40,315 nucleotides of DNA from an uncultured Burkholderiales bacterium (GTDB taxonomy: Bacteria > Pseudomonadota > Gammaproteobacteria > Burkholderiales > Burkholderiaceae_C). Where the stretch lies: the NCBI GenBank assembly GCA_903933115.1, contig CAIZIT010000083.1:1-40315 (forward strand), written 5' to 3'. The position numbers and the translations under genes are program-made. Of the stretch, positions 8,464 to 18,204 are shown piece after piece. The notes below the pieces were generated by a model. That model did not search any database. It saw only the letters and a list, made by a program, of their open reading frames with translations, and was not told the DNA's origin. Position 1 is the first letter of the stretch. Every line of letters begins with the position of its first letter.

Positions 8464-9384
8464 ATGACCGAAGAACTCGACACCAACGACTCTGACTCTT
8501 TAGAAGAGTCTCCCGCATGCGTTTTGGTTTTTAACGCCAACGACCCTTCAGGTTCGGGAGGATTGAGCGCAGATGCCCTGAGCATCGCAGCCATTGGAGC
8601 CCATGCACTGACTGTCGTCACCGGTGCCTATATGCGAGACACCGCTGAGATCTTTGACCACATTGCGTTTGATGAAGAGGCGGTGAGCGAGCAAGCTCGA
8701 GCTGTTTTGGAAGACATCTCCGTGTCCGTCATCAAAGTGGGGTTTTGCGGCAGCCCAGAAAATTTGAGTGCCGTCGCCCAAATCAGCACCGATTACGCCA
8801 ACGTGCCCGTCATCGCTTACATGCCCAACTTGTCTTGGTGGAGCGAAGAACAGATTGACTCCTATTTGGACGCCTTTAAAGAACTCATCTTGCCACAAAG
8901 CACCGTTTTGGTGGGCAATCACAACACACTTTGGCGATGGTTGCTTCCTGATTGGTCCAGTGATCGCGCTCCTGGGCCCAGAGACATTGCTCGAGCAGCC
9001 TATGAAATGGGCACCCCTTATGTGTTTTTGACAGGCATTCAAATGCCAGACCAATTCATTGAAAATGCACTCTCCTCACCCAATAGCGTCTTGGTGAGCG
9101 AGAAGTTTGAAAAATTCGATGCCGTCTTCTCTGGTGCAGGTGACACCTTGAGCGCTGCCTTGGCCGCGCTCGTGGCAACAGGCACAGACTTGGAAGCAGC
9201 AACCCAAGAGAGTTTGACCTTTTTAGATCGCTCTCTCGACGCTGGCTTTCGACCCGGTATGGGACACGTCATCCCCGACCGCTTGTTTTGGGCTCACAAC
9301 GATGAGGATGAGCCCTCTGAGATGGAAGAAACACCCCCCAGTGCTGACAGCTTCATGCTCGATGGGCACGAAACAAGACATTAA
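8464..9384 (+). CDS. thiD: Hydroxymethylpyrimidine/phosphomethylpyrimidine kinase-like protein (ThiD family)
   Basis: A ribokinase-fold protein of about 306 residues. The N-terminal substrate-binding segment [14 protein letters not shown] corresponds to the GxDxSGGAG motif of ThiD. The C-terminal ATP/anion-hole motif reads [15 protein letters not shown], with the catalytic Asp in GAGD. ThiD phosphorylates HMP and HMP-phosphate for thiamine synthesis. The Burkholderiales branch seen here has a shorter, diverged middle region, and direct biochemical assignment is uncertain. The ATG at 8464 (MTEELDT) is chosen because upstream in-frame starts at 8440 and 8401 add residues unlike the family and run into the promoter region. 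hemL follows after 20 bp, so the two are likely co-transcribed. Confidence 0.85.
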   Translation: MTEELDTNDSDSLEESPACVLVFNANDPSGSGGLSADALSIAAIGAHALTVVTGAYMRDTAEIFDHIAFDEEAVSEQARAVLEDISVSVIKVGFCGSPENLSAVAQISTDYANVPVIAYMPNLSWWSEEQIDSYLDAFKELILPQSTVLVGNHNTLWRWLLPDWSSDRAPGPRDIARAAYEMGTPYVFLTGIQMPDQFIENALSSPNSVLVSEKFEKFDAVFSGAGDTLSAALAALVATGTDLEAATQESLTFLDRSLDAGFRPGMGHVIPDRLFWAHNDEDEPSEMEETPPSADSFMLDGHETRH

Positions 9385-9404
9385 GAAACAAAGAGGTATT
9401 GAAC

Positions 9405-10700
9405 ATGAAGGACTTGAATCAAGGTTTATTTGACCGCGCTAAAAAGGTCATCCCAGGCGGTGTGAATTCACCTGTTCGTGCCTTCAAAGCGGTGGGGGGC
9501 TGCCCCAAATTCATTACCCATGCCAAGGGCGCTTATTTTTGGGATGCCAATGATCAGCGCTTTATTGACTTCATTGGCTCTTGGGGGCCAATGATCCTAG
9601 GACATGGCGATGAGAGGGTTTTGCAAGCCGTTCAAAAAGCTGCGCTGGAAGGCTTTTCCTTTGGCGCACCCACCGAGCGCGAAATTGAACTGGCAGAGAT
9701 GCTGATTCGACTGACCCCCTCGATGGAGATGGTGCGATTGGTCAGCTCGGGTACAGAGGCGGCCATGTCATCCATTCGATTGGCCAGAGGTGCAACAGGT
9801 CGTCAAAAAATCATCAAATTTGAGGGCTGTTATCACGGTCATGCGGATGCACTCTTGGTCAAGGCGGGTTCTGGCTTGGCCACATTTGGCAACCCCACCA
9901 GTGCAGGCGTGCCGCCTGAGGTGGTCAAAGACACGCTGGTGCTGGAGTACAACAATTTGGAGCAATTGAAAGAAGCCTTTGAGCTTCACGGCCAAGAGAT
10001 TGCCTGCGTCATGATTGAACCCATCGCTGGGAACATGAACTTTGTTCGAGCAAGCGTTCCCTTCATGGCTTTGTGCCGTGAACTTTGCACCCGACACCAT
10101 GCCCTATTGGTCTTTGATGAGGTCATGAGTGGCTGCCGTGTGGCCCTTGGAAGTGCACAGAGCGTTTACCAAAAGTCGATTCCTGGATTTGAGCCTGATA
10201 TGACGGTGATGGGTAAAGTCATTGGTGGCGGCATGCCCTTGGCAGCCTTTGGTGGCAAACGCGCCGTCATGGAGCAATTGGCGCCATTGGGACCTGTCTA
10301 CCAAGCGGGTACTTTGAGTGGTAACCCTGTTGCCACGGCTTGCGGCATTGCCACATTGAGCGCCATCTCTCAACCCGGATTTTTTGAAGCGCTCAGCCAA
10401 AAAACCCAAGCGCTGACCCAAGGTCTTGTGCAAAGCGCCAAGCGCCACGGCATCCCCTTCAGTGCCGACTGTGAAGGCGGCATGTTTGGGTTTTTCTTGC
10501 TGCCCGAATTGCCACAAAATTACCCGCAGGTCATGAAGAGCAACTCCGATCAATTCAACCGTTTCTATCACGGCATGCTCAGCCAAGGTGTGTACTTCGC
10601 GCCGGCTTTGTACGAGGCTGGTTTTGTGAGTGCTGCGCACACCGCAAAAGACATCCAAGACACCGTGGACGCGGCGGATCAGGTGTTCAAGTCTTTGTAA
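9405..10700 (+). CDS. hemL: Glutamate-1-semialdehyde 2,1-aminomutase
   Basis: A 431-residue PLP enzyme that converts glutamate-1-semialdehyde to 5-aminolevulinate in the C5 pathway of tetrapyrrole synthesis. The N terminus ([13 protein letters not shown]) is diagnostic. The PLP-binding lysine is K271 in [16 protein letters not shown], preceded by the cofactor Asp in LVFDEVMSG. The [15 protein letters not shown] and [10 protein letters not shown] segments are also typical. Length matches the family. The ATG at 9405 has AGAGG about nine bases upstream; a TTG two codons earlier is less likely. The gene follows the HMP-kinase-like gene closely and converges with purH. Confidence 0.97.
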   Translation: MKDLNQGLFDRAKKVIPGGVNSPVRAFKAVGGCPKFITHAKGAYFWDANDQRFIDFIGSWGPMILGHGDERVLQAVQKAALEGFSFGAPTEREIELAEMLIRLTPSMEMVRLVSSGTEAAMSSIRLARGATGRQKIIKFEGCYHGHADALLVKAGSGLATFGNPTSAGVPPEVVKDTLVLEYNNLEQLKEAFELHGQEIACVMIEPIAGNMNFVRASVPFMALCRELCTRHHALLVFDEVMSGCRVALGSAQSVYQKSIPGFEPDMTVMGKVIGGGMPLAAFGGKRAVMEQLAPLGPVYQAGTLSGNPVATACGIATLSAISQPGFFEALSQKTQALTQGLVQSAKRHGIPFSADCEGGMFGFFLLPELPQNYPQVMKSNSDQFNRFYHGMLSQGVYFAPALYEAGFVSAAHTAKDIQDTVDAADQVFKSL

Positions 10701-10721
10701 AGGCGTGCATCTTGGAGTGGG

Positions 10722-10738
10722 AGGCGGCTCCGCCGCTT
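10722..10738. terminator. GC-rich hairpin between hemL and purH
   Basis: GCGGC (10724-10728) pairs with GCCGC (10732-10736) around a TCC loop, and the stem extends by one G-U and one A-U pair. It lies 21 bases after the hemL stop in the convergent hemL/purH junction. No T-run follows, so it would be an imperfect intrinsic terminator. Confidence 0.4.
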
Positions 10739-10818
10739 GCCCTCAACCTCAATAAGGTCCAAACAGGTTGACCACACAGCTGCAGCGCGAACCTTAAAAA
10801 CCGCTCAAGCCTGCTCGT

Positions 10819-12396
10819 TCAATGGCGGAAATGCCGAACGCCCGTGAACACCATGGCAATGCCGTGCTCATTGGCCGCATCGATGACCTCTTGATCTCGC
10901 ATGGAGCCACCGGGGTGGATCACCGCTGTCGCACCGGCTTGAACCACGACATCCAGGCCATCCCTAAAGGGAAAGAAAGCATCGCTTGCGACGACCGTTC
11001 CAGCCAAGCTCAATCCGGCCTCTTTGGCCTTGATGCTGGCGATTCGTGCGGAGTCCAATCGACTCATTTGTCCTGCACCCACCCCAACGGTCATGCCATC
11101 ATGGCAAAAAACAATCGCATTGCTTTTGACATAGTGGGCCACGCGCCAAGCGAACATCAAATCCTTCAGTTGCTCGGCCGTGGGTTGCTTGTGGGTCACC
11201 ACCTTCAAATCGCTTGGGCTCAAGACATGGTGATCGGAGGATTGGACCAATAAACCGGACCCCACGCGTTTGAAATCAAATGCATTGCGCCCCAAGTGAT
11301 CCAAGCGATCCCATTGGCCCGCGAGGCCCGTCTTCATTTTTAAAACCCTCACATTGGGCTTGGCAGCCAAGACGACCAGTGCTTCAGGTGTAAAGGATGG
11401 CGCCATCAGCACCTCCATGAATTGCTGCATCAAGGCCTTGGCCAAATCGGCATCCACCTCTCGGTTCAAAGCAATGATGCCCCCAAAAGCAGAGGTGGGG
11501 TCGGTTTTGAAGGCCTTTTGATAAGCACCCAACGCACTGGGTGCAGTGGCAACACCGCAAGGGTTTGCATGTTTGACAATCACACAAGCGGGCTCAGAGA
11601 AACATTTAACGCACTCCCAAGCGGCATCGGCGTCAGCGATGTTATTGAAGGACAACTCTTTGCCTTGGAGCTGCTCACCACTGACCAATGAACCCAACTG
11701 AGGATCGATGTCTTTGTAAAAAGCAGCGTGTTGGTGTGGATTTTCTCCATACCGCATCTCTTGCACTTTGGTGAATTGGGCATTGAACTGCTGTGGGAAC
11801 ATCTCTTGCTTGAAGTCTTCATCAAAGGAAGACAAGTAGTTGCTGATTGCACCATCGTATTGACTGATTTTGTTGAAGGCTGCAACGGCCAAAGCAAAAT
11901 GTGACTTCTTGTCGATTTGTTTTTTCTCTTTGAATTCAGAGAGAAAACCTTCGTATTGACTCGGATCGGTCAAGACCGCAACATCTCTCCAATTCTTTGC
12001 AGCCGAGCGGACCATGGCAGGGCCCCCGATATCGATTTGCTCGATGGCGTCTTCCAAGGTGCAATCGGCTTTTGCAACGGTTTGCTGAAAAGGGTAGAGA
12101 TTGACCACCAAAATATCGATGGTCTCAATGCCGTGTTCAGAAAGGGTTTGCATGTGCAATGGCAAATCTCGTCTTGCCAAAAGCCCAGCATGCACTTTAG
12201 GGTGAAGCGTTTTCACGCGACCATCGAGCATTTCAGGAAAGCCCGTCAAATCGAACACTTCCCTGACTGGCAAACCCTGCTCGGCGAGCAGCTTGGCTGT
12301 TCCCCCAGTAGAGATCAAGCCGACGCCACAGTCGTGCAAACCTCTGGCCAATTCGAGAAGACCTGTTTTATCTGATACGGACAACAATGCGTTCAT
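10819..12396 (-). CDS. purH: Bifunctional AICAR formyltransferase / IMP cyclohydrolase
   Basis: A 525-residue enzyme for the last two steps of IMP synthesis. The N-terminal MGS-like domain ([43 protein letters not shown]) is the IMP cyclohydrolase. The C-terminal part is the AICAR formyltransferase with the catalytic KHANPCG motif, and [12 protein letters not shown] and [11 protein letters not shown] near the end. Length is normal. It lies 74 bp downstream of fis on the same strand; the dusB-fis-purH order is typical of betaproteobacteria. The gap is AT-rich with only a weak GGA upstream of the ATG, so purH may have its own promoter as well as read-through from dusB-fis. Confidence 0.97.
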   Translation of the reverse strand: MNALLSVSDKTGLLELARGLHDCGVGLISTGGTAKLLAEQGLPVREVFDLTGFPEMLDGRVKTLHPKVHAGLLARRDLPLHMQTLSEHGIETIDILVVNLYPFQQTVAKADCTLEDAIEQIDIGGPAMVRSAAKNWRDVAVLTDPSQYEGFLSEFKEKKQIDKKSHFALAVAAFNKISQYDGAISNYLSSFDEDFKQEMFPQQFNAQFTKVQEMRYGENPHQHAAFYKDIDPQLGSLVSGEQLQGKELSFNNIADADAAWECVKCFSEPACVIVKHANPCGVATAPSALGAYQKAFKTDPTSAFGGIIALNREVDADLAKALMQQFMEVLMAPSFTPEALVVLAAKPNVRVLKMKTGLAGQWDRLDHLGRNAFDFKRVGSGLLVQSSDHHVLSPSDLKVVTHKQPTAEQLKDLMFAWRVAHYVKSNAIVFCHDGMTVGVGAGQMSRLDSARIASIKAKEAGLSLAGTVVASDAFFPFRDGLDVVVQAGATAVIHPGGSMRDQEVIDAANEHGIAMVFTGVRHFRH

Positions 12397-12470
12397 GAGC
12401 GAAATTTTTCCAAAGTTTTGAATTAAAAATAAAGCGTCTCAGCCACAATGACCTGAGTCGAATGAGTGCA

Positions 12471-12704
12471 TCATAGGAGCTTATGAGCAAGCAATTTTTT
12501 TCTAAGCGTGTTTCTGTTCAGCCCCAACCACAGTGCAGCTTTGGATTGATTGCCTTGGGCTTGTCGCATGACGATTTCCAATAGCGGCTTTTCCACCACT
12601 TCGACCAGCATTTCATGCAAATTATCAGGCTCGGTTCCCCTGAGGTCCTTGAAGTAGACTTCCATGCTTTGGCGCACGACGTCTTGAATGTGTTTTTTAC
12701 TCAT
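12471..12704 (-). CDS. fis: Fis-family DNA-binding protein
   Basis: A 77-residue nucleoid protein of the Fis family. The C-terminal helix-turn-helix is clear in GNQSKAALWLGLNRNTLRKK, nearly identical in style to enterobacterial Fis ([20 protein letters not shown]-type). The N-terminal half provides the dimerising helices. Its ATG overlaps the dusB stop by 4 bp (ATGA), showing translational coupling as in the dusB-fis operon of Escherichia coli, where Fis levels track growth. It is shorter than the 98-residue E. coli protein because it lacks most of the N-terminal beta-hairpin arm needed for Hin/Gin stimulation. Confidence 0.95.
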   Translation of the reverse strand: MSKKHIQDVVRQSMEVYFKDLRGTEPDNLHEMLVEVVEKPLLEIVMRQAQGNQSKAALWLGLNRNTLRKKLLAHKLL

Positions 12705-13738
12705 GCAATCGTTTCCATTGTTTTTTCATTGCACTCAACTGGCTTGGGCCAGCGATCTGAACTTTGAGATAAGGTGTTCAAATACGCATTGAGTTGGACC
12801 GTTTGTTCATGGGTGCTCTCCACTTGGTTCAACTCAGCCATAAATTCTCTTGCCCCTGGCAAACCTTTGGTGTACCAACCAATGTGCTTTCGTGCAGATC
12901 GAACACCAATGAAGCTGCCATACAAACCATAATGCTCTTGTAAGTGCTCCATTAAAAGACCACGCACCTCCTCGATCAAAGGCTGAGCGAGTTCTTGCGA
13001 GGTTTTAAGATAATGCTCGATTTCACGAAATACCCAAGGTCTGCCCTGGGCTGCACGTCCAATCATCAGTGCATCCGCCTGGGTGTGATCCAACACCTGC
13101 TTTGCTTTTTTAGCAGAATCAATGTCTCCATTGGCCACGACGGGAATGGAGAGCGCCAACTTGATGGCCTTGATCGTATCGTACTCAGCCAAACCCTTGA
13201 ATCCTTGCTCACGCGTTCTACCGTGAACGGTGATCATCTGCACACCTGAAGACTCTGCAGCCTTGGCAAGGCTTAGGGCATTTTTATTGGACTCACTCCA
13301 GCCCGTTCTCATTTTGAGCGTCACGGGCACGTTAAAGGGCTCACACACGGCAACCACCGCATCAATGATCGACAAAGCCAAAGCCTCATCTTTCATCAAT
13401 CCCGAGCCCGCCCATTTTTGGCAAACCTTCTTGGCGGGACAACCCATGTTGATATCCATGATTTGCGCGCCACGTTGTATGTTGTAAAGCGCTGCCTCGG
13501 CCATCATCGCAGGCTCAGTTCCCGCAATTTGGACCGCAATTGGACCCGTCTCACCTTGATGGTCCGTTCGCCTCGAAGTCTTTAATGTGTGCATCAAGTC
13601 GAGCCTTGAAGTGACCATCTCACTGACCGCGTAACCCGCACCAAGCCGTTTGGACAATTTTCTGAAAGGGCGATCTGTGACCCCAGCCATCGGGGCTACA
13701 AATAAATTGTTGGGTAACTCAAAAGAGCCTATGTTCAT
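12701..13738 (-). CDS. dusB: tRNA-dihydrouridine synthase B
   Basis: A 345-residue FMN-dependent enzyme that reduces specific uridines in the tRNA D-loop. The N-terminal TIM barrel starts FVAPMAGVTDRPFR; the catalytic cysteine is C100 in NMGCPAKK; the tRNA/FMN segments TVHGRTREQ, VVANGDI and MIGRAAQGRPW are present, followed by the C-terminal helical domain. The length is usual for DusB. It is the first gene of the dusB-fis-purH operon and diverges from the YqaA-like gene across about 210 bp. Confidence 0.96.
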   Translation of the reverse strand: MNIGSFELPNNLFVAPMAGVTDRPFRKLSKRLGAGYAVSEMVTSRLDLMHTLKTSRRTDHQGETGPIAVQIAGTEPAMMAEAALYNIQRGAQIMDINMGCPAKKVCQKWAGSGLMKDEALALSIIDAVVAVCEPFNVPVTLKMRTGWSESNKNALSLAKAAESSGVQMITVHGRTREQGFKGLAEYDTIKAIKLALSIPVVANGDIDSAKKAKQVLDHTQADALMIGRAAQGRPWVFREIEHYLKTSQELAQPLIEEVRGLLMEHLQEHYGLYGSFIGVRSARKHIGWYTKGLPGAREFMAELNQVESTHEQTVQLNAYLNTLSQSSDRWPKPVECNEKTMETIA

Positions 13739-13896
13739 CTTGAAAATTTAAAACGTACTTGCTCAAAGGCACAAGAGAACCATCAGGCTCAATTGCTTAA
13801 AAAGAGTGCACCATTGTAGCGATCAAATTCAACAGAGCCCATCCACGCTGGAATAAATTGATGGTGAGCGTCCCACGATGGAGGAAGGCTCATTTC

Positions 13897-13949
13897 TACT
13901 CACTTAAGTACTAATCCTTATTTTCTCCAATACTTACTTATACTCACTT
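13897..13949. repeat. Direct repeats upstream of YqaA-like gene
   Basis: The 9-base sequence TACTCACTT occurs at 13897-13905 and again at 13941-13949, directly before the ATG of the membrane protein gene, with the related TACTTACTTA at 13931-13940 between them. The first copy overlaps an 8-base palindrome, ACTTAAGT (13902-13909). The 44-base spacing is about four helical turns. The region lies in the dusB/yqaA-like divergent gap (13739-13950), which holds no gene. A regulator site is possible but unproven. Confidence 0.3.
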
Positions 13950-13950
13950 C

Positions 13951-14487
13951 ATGACAGAAATGCTCGACTCTTTTTACGCGATGGTCTCCACACCTCAATG
14001 GGGACTGGGTGTATTGGTGTTCATTTGTTTTTTGTCCTCAACCCTGTTGCCCTTGAGCTCAGAGCCCGCCTTGCTGGTTTACTTGGAGTTGAATCCTGAA
14101 CACTTTTGGCTTGCAATCGCATTGGCCAGTCTTGGTAACACCCTAGGGGGTGCCTTGAATTTTTGGCTTGGCGCCAAATCACTCTCGCTTTTGGAGAGCA
14201 CCAAGGGTGATCACGCTGCATTGGAGAAGTCGCGCAAAATATCCCAAAAACTGCGAACTTTTGGACCTCAATTGTTGCTTTTGAGTTGGCTCCCCATCGT
14301 AGGAGACCCCATGTGCTTGGTTGCAGGTTTTTTAAAATTCCCAGTGCTCTCCAGCATCATGTACATAGCGGTGGGCAAATACCTTCGCTATCTCGTCTTT
14401 AGTCTTGGATTTTTAAGTCTCGAATCCTATTGGGGGCCCTATTTGAAATCGTGGTTGATTGCTTTTTGGGGCCTCTTGAACCATTGA
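13951..14487 (+). CDS. YqaA/DedA-type inner membrane protein
   Basis: A 178-residue membrane protein with about four to five hydrophobic segments (near residues 17-45, 48-70, 105-135, 140-160 and 160-175). The segments SSTLLPLSSEP, LGNTLGGALNFWLG and the later GDPMCLVAGF fit the YqaA branch of the SNARE-associated/DedA superfamily, including the helix-breaking proline/glycine re-entrant regions. DedA-family proteins act in undecaprenyl-phosphate or phospholipid translocation; the YqaA branch is not well characterised. The ATG at 13951 lacks an obvious ribosome site; an ATG three codons later is equally possible. The stop lies one base from the end of convergent ychF, leaving no room for a terminator between them. 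Confidence 0.85.
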   Translation: MTEMLDSFYAMVSTPQWGLGVLVFICFLSSTLLPLSSEPALLVYLELNPEHFWLAIALASLGNTLGGALNFWLGAKSLSLLESTKGDHAALEKSRKISQKLRTFGPQLLLLSWLPIVGDPMCLVAGFLKFPVLSSIMYIAVGKYLRYLVFSLGFLSLESYWGPYLKSWLIAFWGLLNH

Positions 14488-14488
14488 A

Positions 14489-15583
14489 TTAGACGTTGAA
14501 CAAAAAGTTCATGACATCGCCATCTTTGACCACGTACTCTTTGCCCTCAGAACGCATTTTTCCGTTCTCCTTGGCACCTGCCTCGCCCTTAAAGGCAATG
14601 AAGTCCTCAAAAGCGATGGTTTGAGCTCGAATAAATCCGCGCTCAAAATCACCGTGAATTACCCCCGCAGCTTGAGGTGCAGTGTCTCCAATGTGAATGG
14701 TCCAAGCACGAACTTCTTTTACCCCGGCGGTAAAGTAAGTTTGAAGACCGAGCAACTTAAAAGCAGCCCTGATCAATCGATTCAAACCTGGCTCGGCTTG
14801 CCCCATCTCGTTCAAAAACATCAAGCGATCCTCATCGCTCATGTCGGCCATCTCGGCTTCCATTTTGGCGCAAATCGCAACAACGGGTGCCCCTTGAGAC
14901 TTTGCATATTCTTCTAAGCGGGAGAGAAAAGGGTTGTTCTCAAAGCCATCTTCACTGACGTTACCCACAAACATGGCTTGCTTGGCTGTGATCAGGCAAA
15001 AGGGCTTGACCAGTAACCACTCCTCAGGGCTGAATGGGATGGTACGAATTGGCTTGGCTTGGTTCAAAACGTCTTGGCATTTGCTTAAAACCTCTAATAT
15101 TTTGACCGCCTCCTTGTCTGCCCCCGAGCGAGATGCTTTGGTGTAGCGCTGAATGCCTTTCTCAACCGTAGAGAGATCGGCCAAGCACAACTCCGTTTGA
15201 ATCACCTCAATGTCCGCAATGGGGTCCACTTTTCCAGCCACATGGATCACATTGTCATCTTCAAAGCAGCGAACTACGTTCACAATGGCATCGGTTTCAC
15301 GAATATGCGCTAAAAATTGATTGCCCAATCCCTCGCCTTGACTCGCTCCGGCCACCAGACCAGCAATATCAACAAATTCAACGATCGCAGAGACCACGCG
15401 CTCTGGGGTGATCAACTCCGCCAGTTGCGATAGCCGAGGATCTGGCACCTCAACGATACCCACATTGGGCTCAATGGTACAAAAAGGATAGTTCTCTGCA
15501 GCGATGCCCGCCTTGGTCAAGGCATTGAACAAGGTCGATTTCCCCACATTTGGCAGACCCACAATTCCACACTTCAAGCTCAT
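14489..15583 (-). CDS. ychF: Redox-regulated ATPase/GTPase YchF
   Basis: A 364-residue Obg-family P-loop protein that, in studied bacteria, prefers ATP, binds ribosomes and negatively affects oxidative-stress responses. Motifs: G1 GLPNVGKST at residues 8-16, G3 DIAGLV, a coiled-coil middle part, CAKMEAE in place of the canonical NKxD, a sign of YchF, and the C-terminal TGS domain ending in [11 protein letters not shown]. Length equals the family norm. It stands alone, convergent with the YqaA-like gene and divergent from the UbiH-like gene. Confidence 0.97.
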   Translation of the reverse strand: MSLKCGIVGLPNVGKSTLFNALTKAGIAAENYPFCTIEPNVGIVEVPDPRLSQLAELITPERVVSAIVEFVDIAGLVAGASQGEGLGNQFLAHIRETDAIVNVVRCFEDDNVIHVAGKVDPIADIEVIQTELCLADLSTVEKGIQRYTKASRSGADKEAVKILEVLSKCQDVLNQAKPIRTIPFSPEEWLLVKPFCLITAKQAMFVGNVSEDGFENNPFLSRLEEYAKSQGAPVVAICAKMEAEMADMSDEDRLMFLNEMGQAEPGLNRLIRAAFKLLGLQTYFTAGVKEVRAWTIHIGDTAPQAAGVIHGDFERGFIRAQTIAFEDFIAFKGEAGAKENGKMRSEGKEYVVKDGDVMNFLFNV

Positions 15584-15680
15584 AAAACATCCTTCAAATT
15601 AAGGTAATCACAGGAGAGACCAAAATATACTACTAATTCAGTACAAAAATATTGGTTCAAGCCTTCAAAAATTTCATCAA

Positions 15681-15708
15681 GTGAACCCTTGATTTTGAAT
15701 CAGTTCAC
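15681..15708. promoter_or_regulatory. Interrupted 11-bp inverted repeat in ychF / ubiH-like divergent region
   Basis: GTGAAC (15681-15686) and TGATT (15690-15694) are matched in reverse complement by AATCA (15698-15702) and GTTCAC (15703-15708), giving an 11-bp stem with a CCT bulge and a TTG loop. It lies in the divergent gap between ychF and the hydroxylase gene (15584-15773), upstream of both, so it cannot terminate either. An operator or a cruciform-prone element are candidates. Confidence 0.45.
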
Positions 15709-15773
15709 AATTAAAAGGGTGATTGTAAATTGGCCAGACCCCAAACGTATGGCAAGAACCTACAATTGTGCTC

Positions 15774-16937
15774 ATGGAAAAGAAAATAGATGTTTTGATC
15801 AAGGGCCAAGGCATAGTGGGCATGACTTTGGCCCTTCATTTGTCAAAATTTCATCTTCAAATCGGTCTCACCCTGGGGCATCAACCTCAAAAAGCCAATA
15901 CAAAACAAGATGCCCGATATTTCGCATTGAACAACGCATCCAAAAAAATCTTAGAAGATGTCTTGTGCTGGCCTGGGGGCCATGATGTGACCCCTTTGAG
16001 GGCGATGCAAATTTTTGGTGATGGTTTGAGCGAATTGACTTTTTCCTCTCCTATCGGCCATTCACCCCTTGCATGGATTGTCAAGGCGGCTTCCCTTCAC
16101 ACCCAGTTGCGCCATCAAATCGGCCTGACATCGAACATCACTTGGCTTGAAGATCATGAAAAATCGCAAGCACCATTGCTTTTAATTTGTGAGGGCAAAC
16201 ACAGTGCAATGCGCCAACAACTGGGGGTTTCCTTTGAGACACAACACTACCAACAACATGCATTTGCCACTTTGATTGACACCGGTGTCGCCCACCACGG
16301 CCAAGCCATTCAGTGGTTCATCCATGGGGAGTCAGGCGCAGAGATTTTGGGCTTGTTGCCTTGTGAAGGCATTCAATCGTCAGTCATGTCGATGATTTGG
16401 TCATTACCTAGTCAAAAGGCCTTCGAGTTTCAGATGATGTCAGAGGCTCAAATGGCGCAAGAAATTGCTCGAATCACAGGATCACGATTCCCACAATTGA
16501 AAATCATCGGACCCAGTGCATTATGGCCTCTCGCTGCAAGCAAAGCCCAACAATGGGTTGGGAAGCTGGACTCCAAACAGTCTTGGGCTCTTTTGGGTGA
16601 CTCGGCCCATACAGTTCACCCTCTGGCGGGAATGGGTCTCAACCTTGGCCTGGGCGATGTTGGTGAAATGACGCGTCTTTTTAAACACAGGGCAGAAAAA
16701 GAGTTCTGGAGAAAAACCAACGATCTTTATCTTCTAAGACAGTATGAAAGAGCTAGGAAAACTGACATTTTAAGTTCATGGTATTTTTGTGATGCCATTC
16801 AACAATTGTTCTCGCACCCCAATGAAATGATCAAATCGTTCAGAAATCTAGGTTTGAACAGTGTTCAGCAACTTCAGTTCGTTAAATCATTCTTCATGCA
16901 ACAAGCCGGTTCATCCATCAAAGGCACAAATGCTTAA
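15774..16937 (+). CDS. UbiH/UbiF-type FAD-dependent hydroxylase
   Basis: A 387-residue class A flavin monooxygenase resembling ubiquinone-biosynthesis hydroxylases, which hydroxylate the quinone ring using NAD(P)H and O2. The N-terminal FAD-binding motif reads KGQGIVGMTLA, an unusual variant of GxGxxG. The second FAD motif is LLGDSAHTVHPLAGMGLNLG, very characteristic of UbiH/UbiF/COQ6 proteins. The middle region is diverged, so the ring position (C5, C6 or C7) cannot be told. The ATG at 15774 was chosen over a GTG two codons upstream. The 3' end overlaps dsbC by 8 bp, a linkage seen in Comamonadaceae-like genomes. Confidence 0.83.
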   Translation: MEKKIDVLIKGQGIVGMTLALHLSKFHLQIGLTLGHQPQKANTKQDARYFALNNASKKILEDVLCWPGGHDVTPLRAMQIFGDGLSELTFSSPIGHSPLAWIVKAASLHTQLRHQIGLTSNITWLEDHEKSQAPLLLICEGKHSAMRQQLGVSFETQHYQQHAFATLIDTGVAHHGQAIQWFIHGESGAEILGLLPCEGIQSSVMSMIWSLPSQKAFEFQMMSEAQMAQEIARITGSRFPQLKIIGPSALWPLAASKAQQWVGKLDSKQSWALLGDSAHTVHPLAGMGLNLGLGDVGEMTRLFKHRAEKEFWRKTNDLYLLRQYERARKTDILSSWYFCDAIQQLFSHPNEMIKSFRNLGLNSVQQLQFVKSFFMQQAGSSIKGTNA

Positions 16938-17685
16938 CAGTTCCAACCATTCAATGCGTAAATATTTCATTATTTTTCTTCTCTCACTAACCAACCTTTG
17001 CTTGGCAGTGAACACATTGGCACAAGGTCAAGAATCACAGATTAAAAAAATTCTGATGGAGAGAATCCCCCAATTCCCAAAAATTGAAGAGATCACCCGC
17101 TCACCCATGAATGGTTTATATGAAATTCGCGTTGAGGGAGATGAAATTTATTACAGCGATGCGGAGGCCAACTTCCTGATTCAAGGAAGTTTGATTGACA
17201 CAAGATCAAGAAGAAACATCACCGAGGAAAGAATCGATAAATTAAGTGCAATAGACTTTCAAACTCTGCCTTTTAAAGACTCTATAAAAATCGTTCAAGG
17301 AACTGGCAAACGCCACATTGCAGTGTTTGAAGATCCCAATTGCGGCTACTGCAAAAGATTTGAGAAAGACTTACAGAAGGTTGAAAATGTCACGGTACAT
17401 TTATTCCTTTATCCTGTTTTAGGACAAGATTCGATCGAAAAATCAAAGAAAATTTGGTGTGCAAAAGATCCTGCAAAGGCTTGGAAAGATTGGATGCAAA
17501 GAGAAACCCTACCCCAAGCAGCTCAAGGCAATTGTGACTCACAAGCGCTCAATAGAACAGTTGAATTCGGCCGAAAAAGGAAAATCAATGGCACGCCAAC
17601 CATCGTCACAGCAGATGGCGTCAGGGTGCCAGGGGCAATCAACACAGCGCAATTGGAGAAATTGCTGTCTGAAGGCAAACTTTAA
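16930..17685 (+). CDS. dsbC: Thiol:disulfide interchange protein DsbC/DsbG family
   Basis: A 251-residue periplasmic disulfide isomerase. A signal peptide occupies about the first 33 residues (charged start, then IIFLLSLTNLCLAV, cleavage near LAQG). The N-terminal dimerisation domain follows, then the thioredoxin-like domain with active-site CGYC at residues 138-141 and cis-proline in GTPTIV. The second cysteine pair typical of DsbC is also present (one Cys near IWCAKD, one near GNCDS). The ATG at 16930 has AAAGG upstream and overlaps the hydroxylase stop; an internal ATG at 16954 would also leave a signal peptide. DsbC isomerises wrong disulfides and is kept reduced by DsbD. Confidence 0.92.
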   Translation: MLNSSNHSMRKYFIIFLLSLTNLCLAVNTLAQGQESQIKKILMERIPQFPKIEEITRSPMNGLYEIRVEGDEIYYSDAEANFLIQGSLIDTRSRRNITEERIDKLSAIDFQTLPFKDSIKIVQGTGKRHIAVFEDPNCGYCKRFEKDLQKVENVTVHLFLYPVLGQDSIEKSKKIWCAKDPAKAWKDWMQRETLPQAAQGNCDSQALNRTVEFGRKRKINGTPTIVTADGVRVPGAINTAQLEKLLSEGKL

Positions 17686-17718
17686 TTGCACCAAGAATGA
17701 ATCATTGAAAAGAATTAT

Positions 17719-18174
17719 ATGAACACCCAAACCACTGAACGTCTTCCATTTGAACATGATATCTTGATTGAGCGACTGGGCTTTGCTGGCTCTATTCCAT
17801 TTGTTGTCTTGGCCATCCTCTTGTGGCTGATCGATGAGGAACTCCACCCCTTTGTTTCGATTGCGTTGGTGGCCTATGGAGCTGTCATTGCCTCCTTTTT
17901 AGGAGGCATTCACTGGGGAATTGCATTCCTAAAAAACACTGAACATCAAAGATTTCATTTGATGTGGGGCGTCACACTGTCCTTGCTGGCTTGGCTCGCC
18001 GTCTTGATGCCTGCATTCTCAGGACTGCCATTTATCGGGTTTTTGCTCATTGCCGCCTATTTGGTTGATCGCAAGGCTTATCACCAAGCTGGCATCAAAG
18101 ACTATTTGACTTTGCGCTTTAGGTTGACCCTTGTTTCAAGCATCGCCTGCTTCATTGCCGCTGGTGCGACCTGA
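17719..18174 (+). CDS. DUF3429 family membrane protein
   Basis: A 151-residue integral membrane protein with about five hydrophobic segments (approximately residues 22-42, 48-68, 78-98, 100-116 and 132-150). The SFLGGIHWGIA motif between helices two and three is the mark of DUF3429 proteins, related to the eukaryotic TMEM69. No function is established. It begins 33 bp after dsbC and is followed by the M61 peptidase after about 30 bp, so it belongs to the same rightward run. Confidence 0.85.
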   Translation: MNTQTTERLPFEHDILIERLGFAGSIPFVVLAILLWLIDEELHPFVSIALVAYGAVIASFLGGIHWGIAFLKNTEHQRFHLMWGVTLSLLAWLAVLMPAFSGLPFIGFLLIAAYLVDRKAYHQAGIKDYLTLRFRLTLVSSIACFIAAGAT

Positions 18175-18204
18175 AGCATCCATCGTTAGATTGGAACAAA
18201 ACAC

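Noticed and set aside
10104-10658. Reverse-strand open frame of 184 residues inside hemL
   Set aside because: Mirror of a strongly supported gene; no recognisable domain and no ribosome site.
11917-12375. Forward open frame of 152 residues inside purH
   Set aside because: Antisense shadow of purH without motifs.
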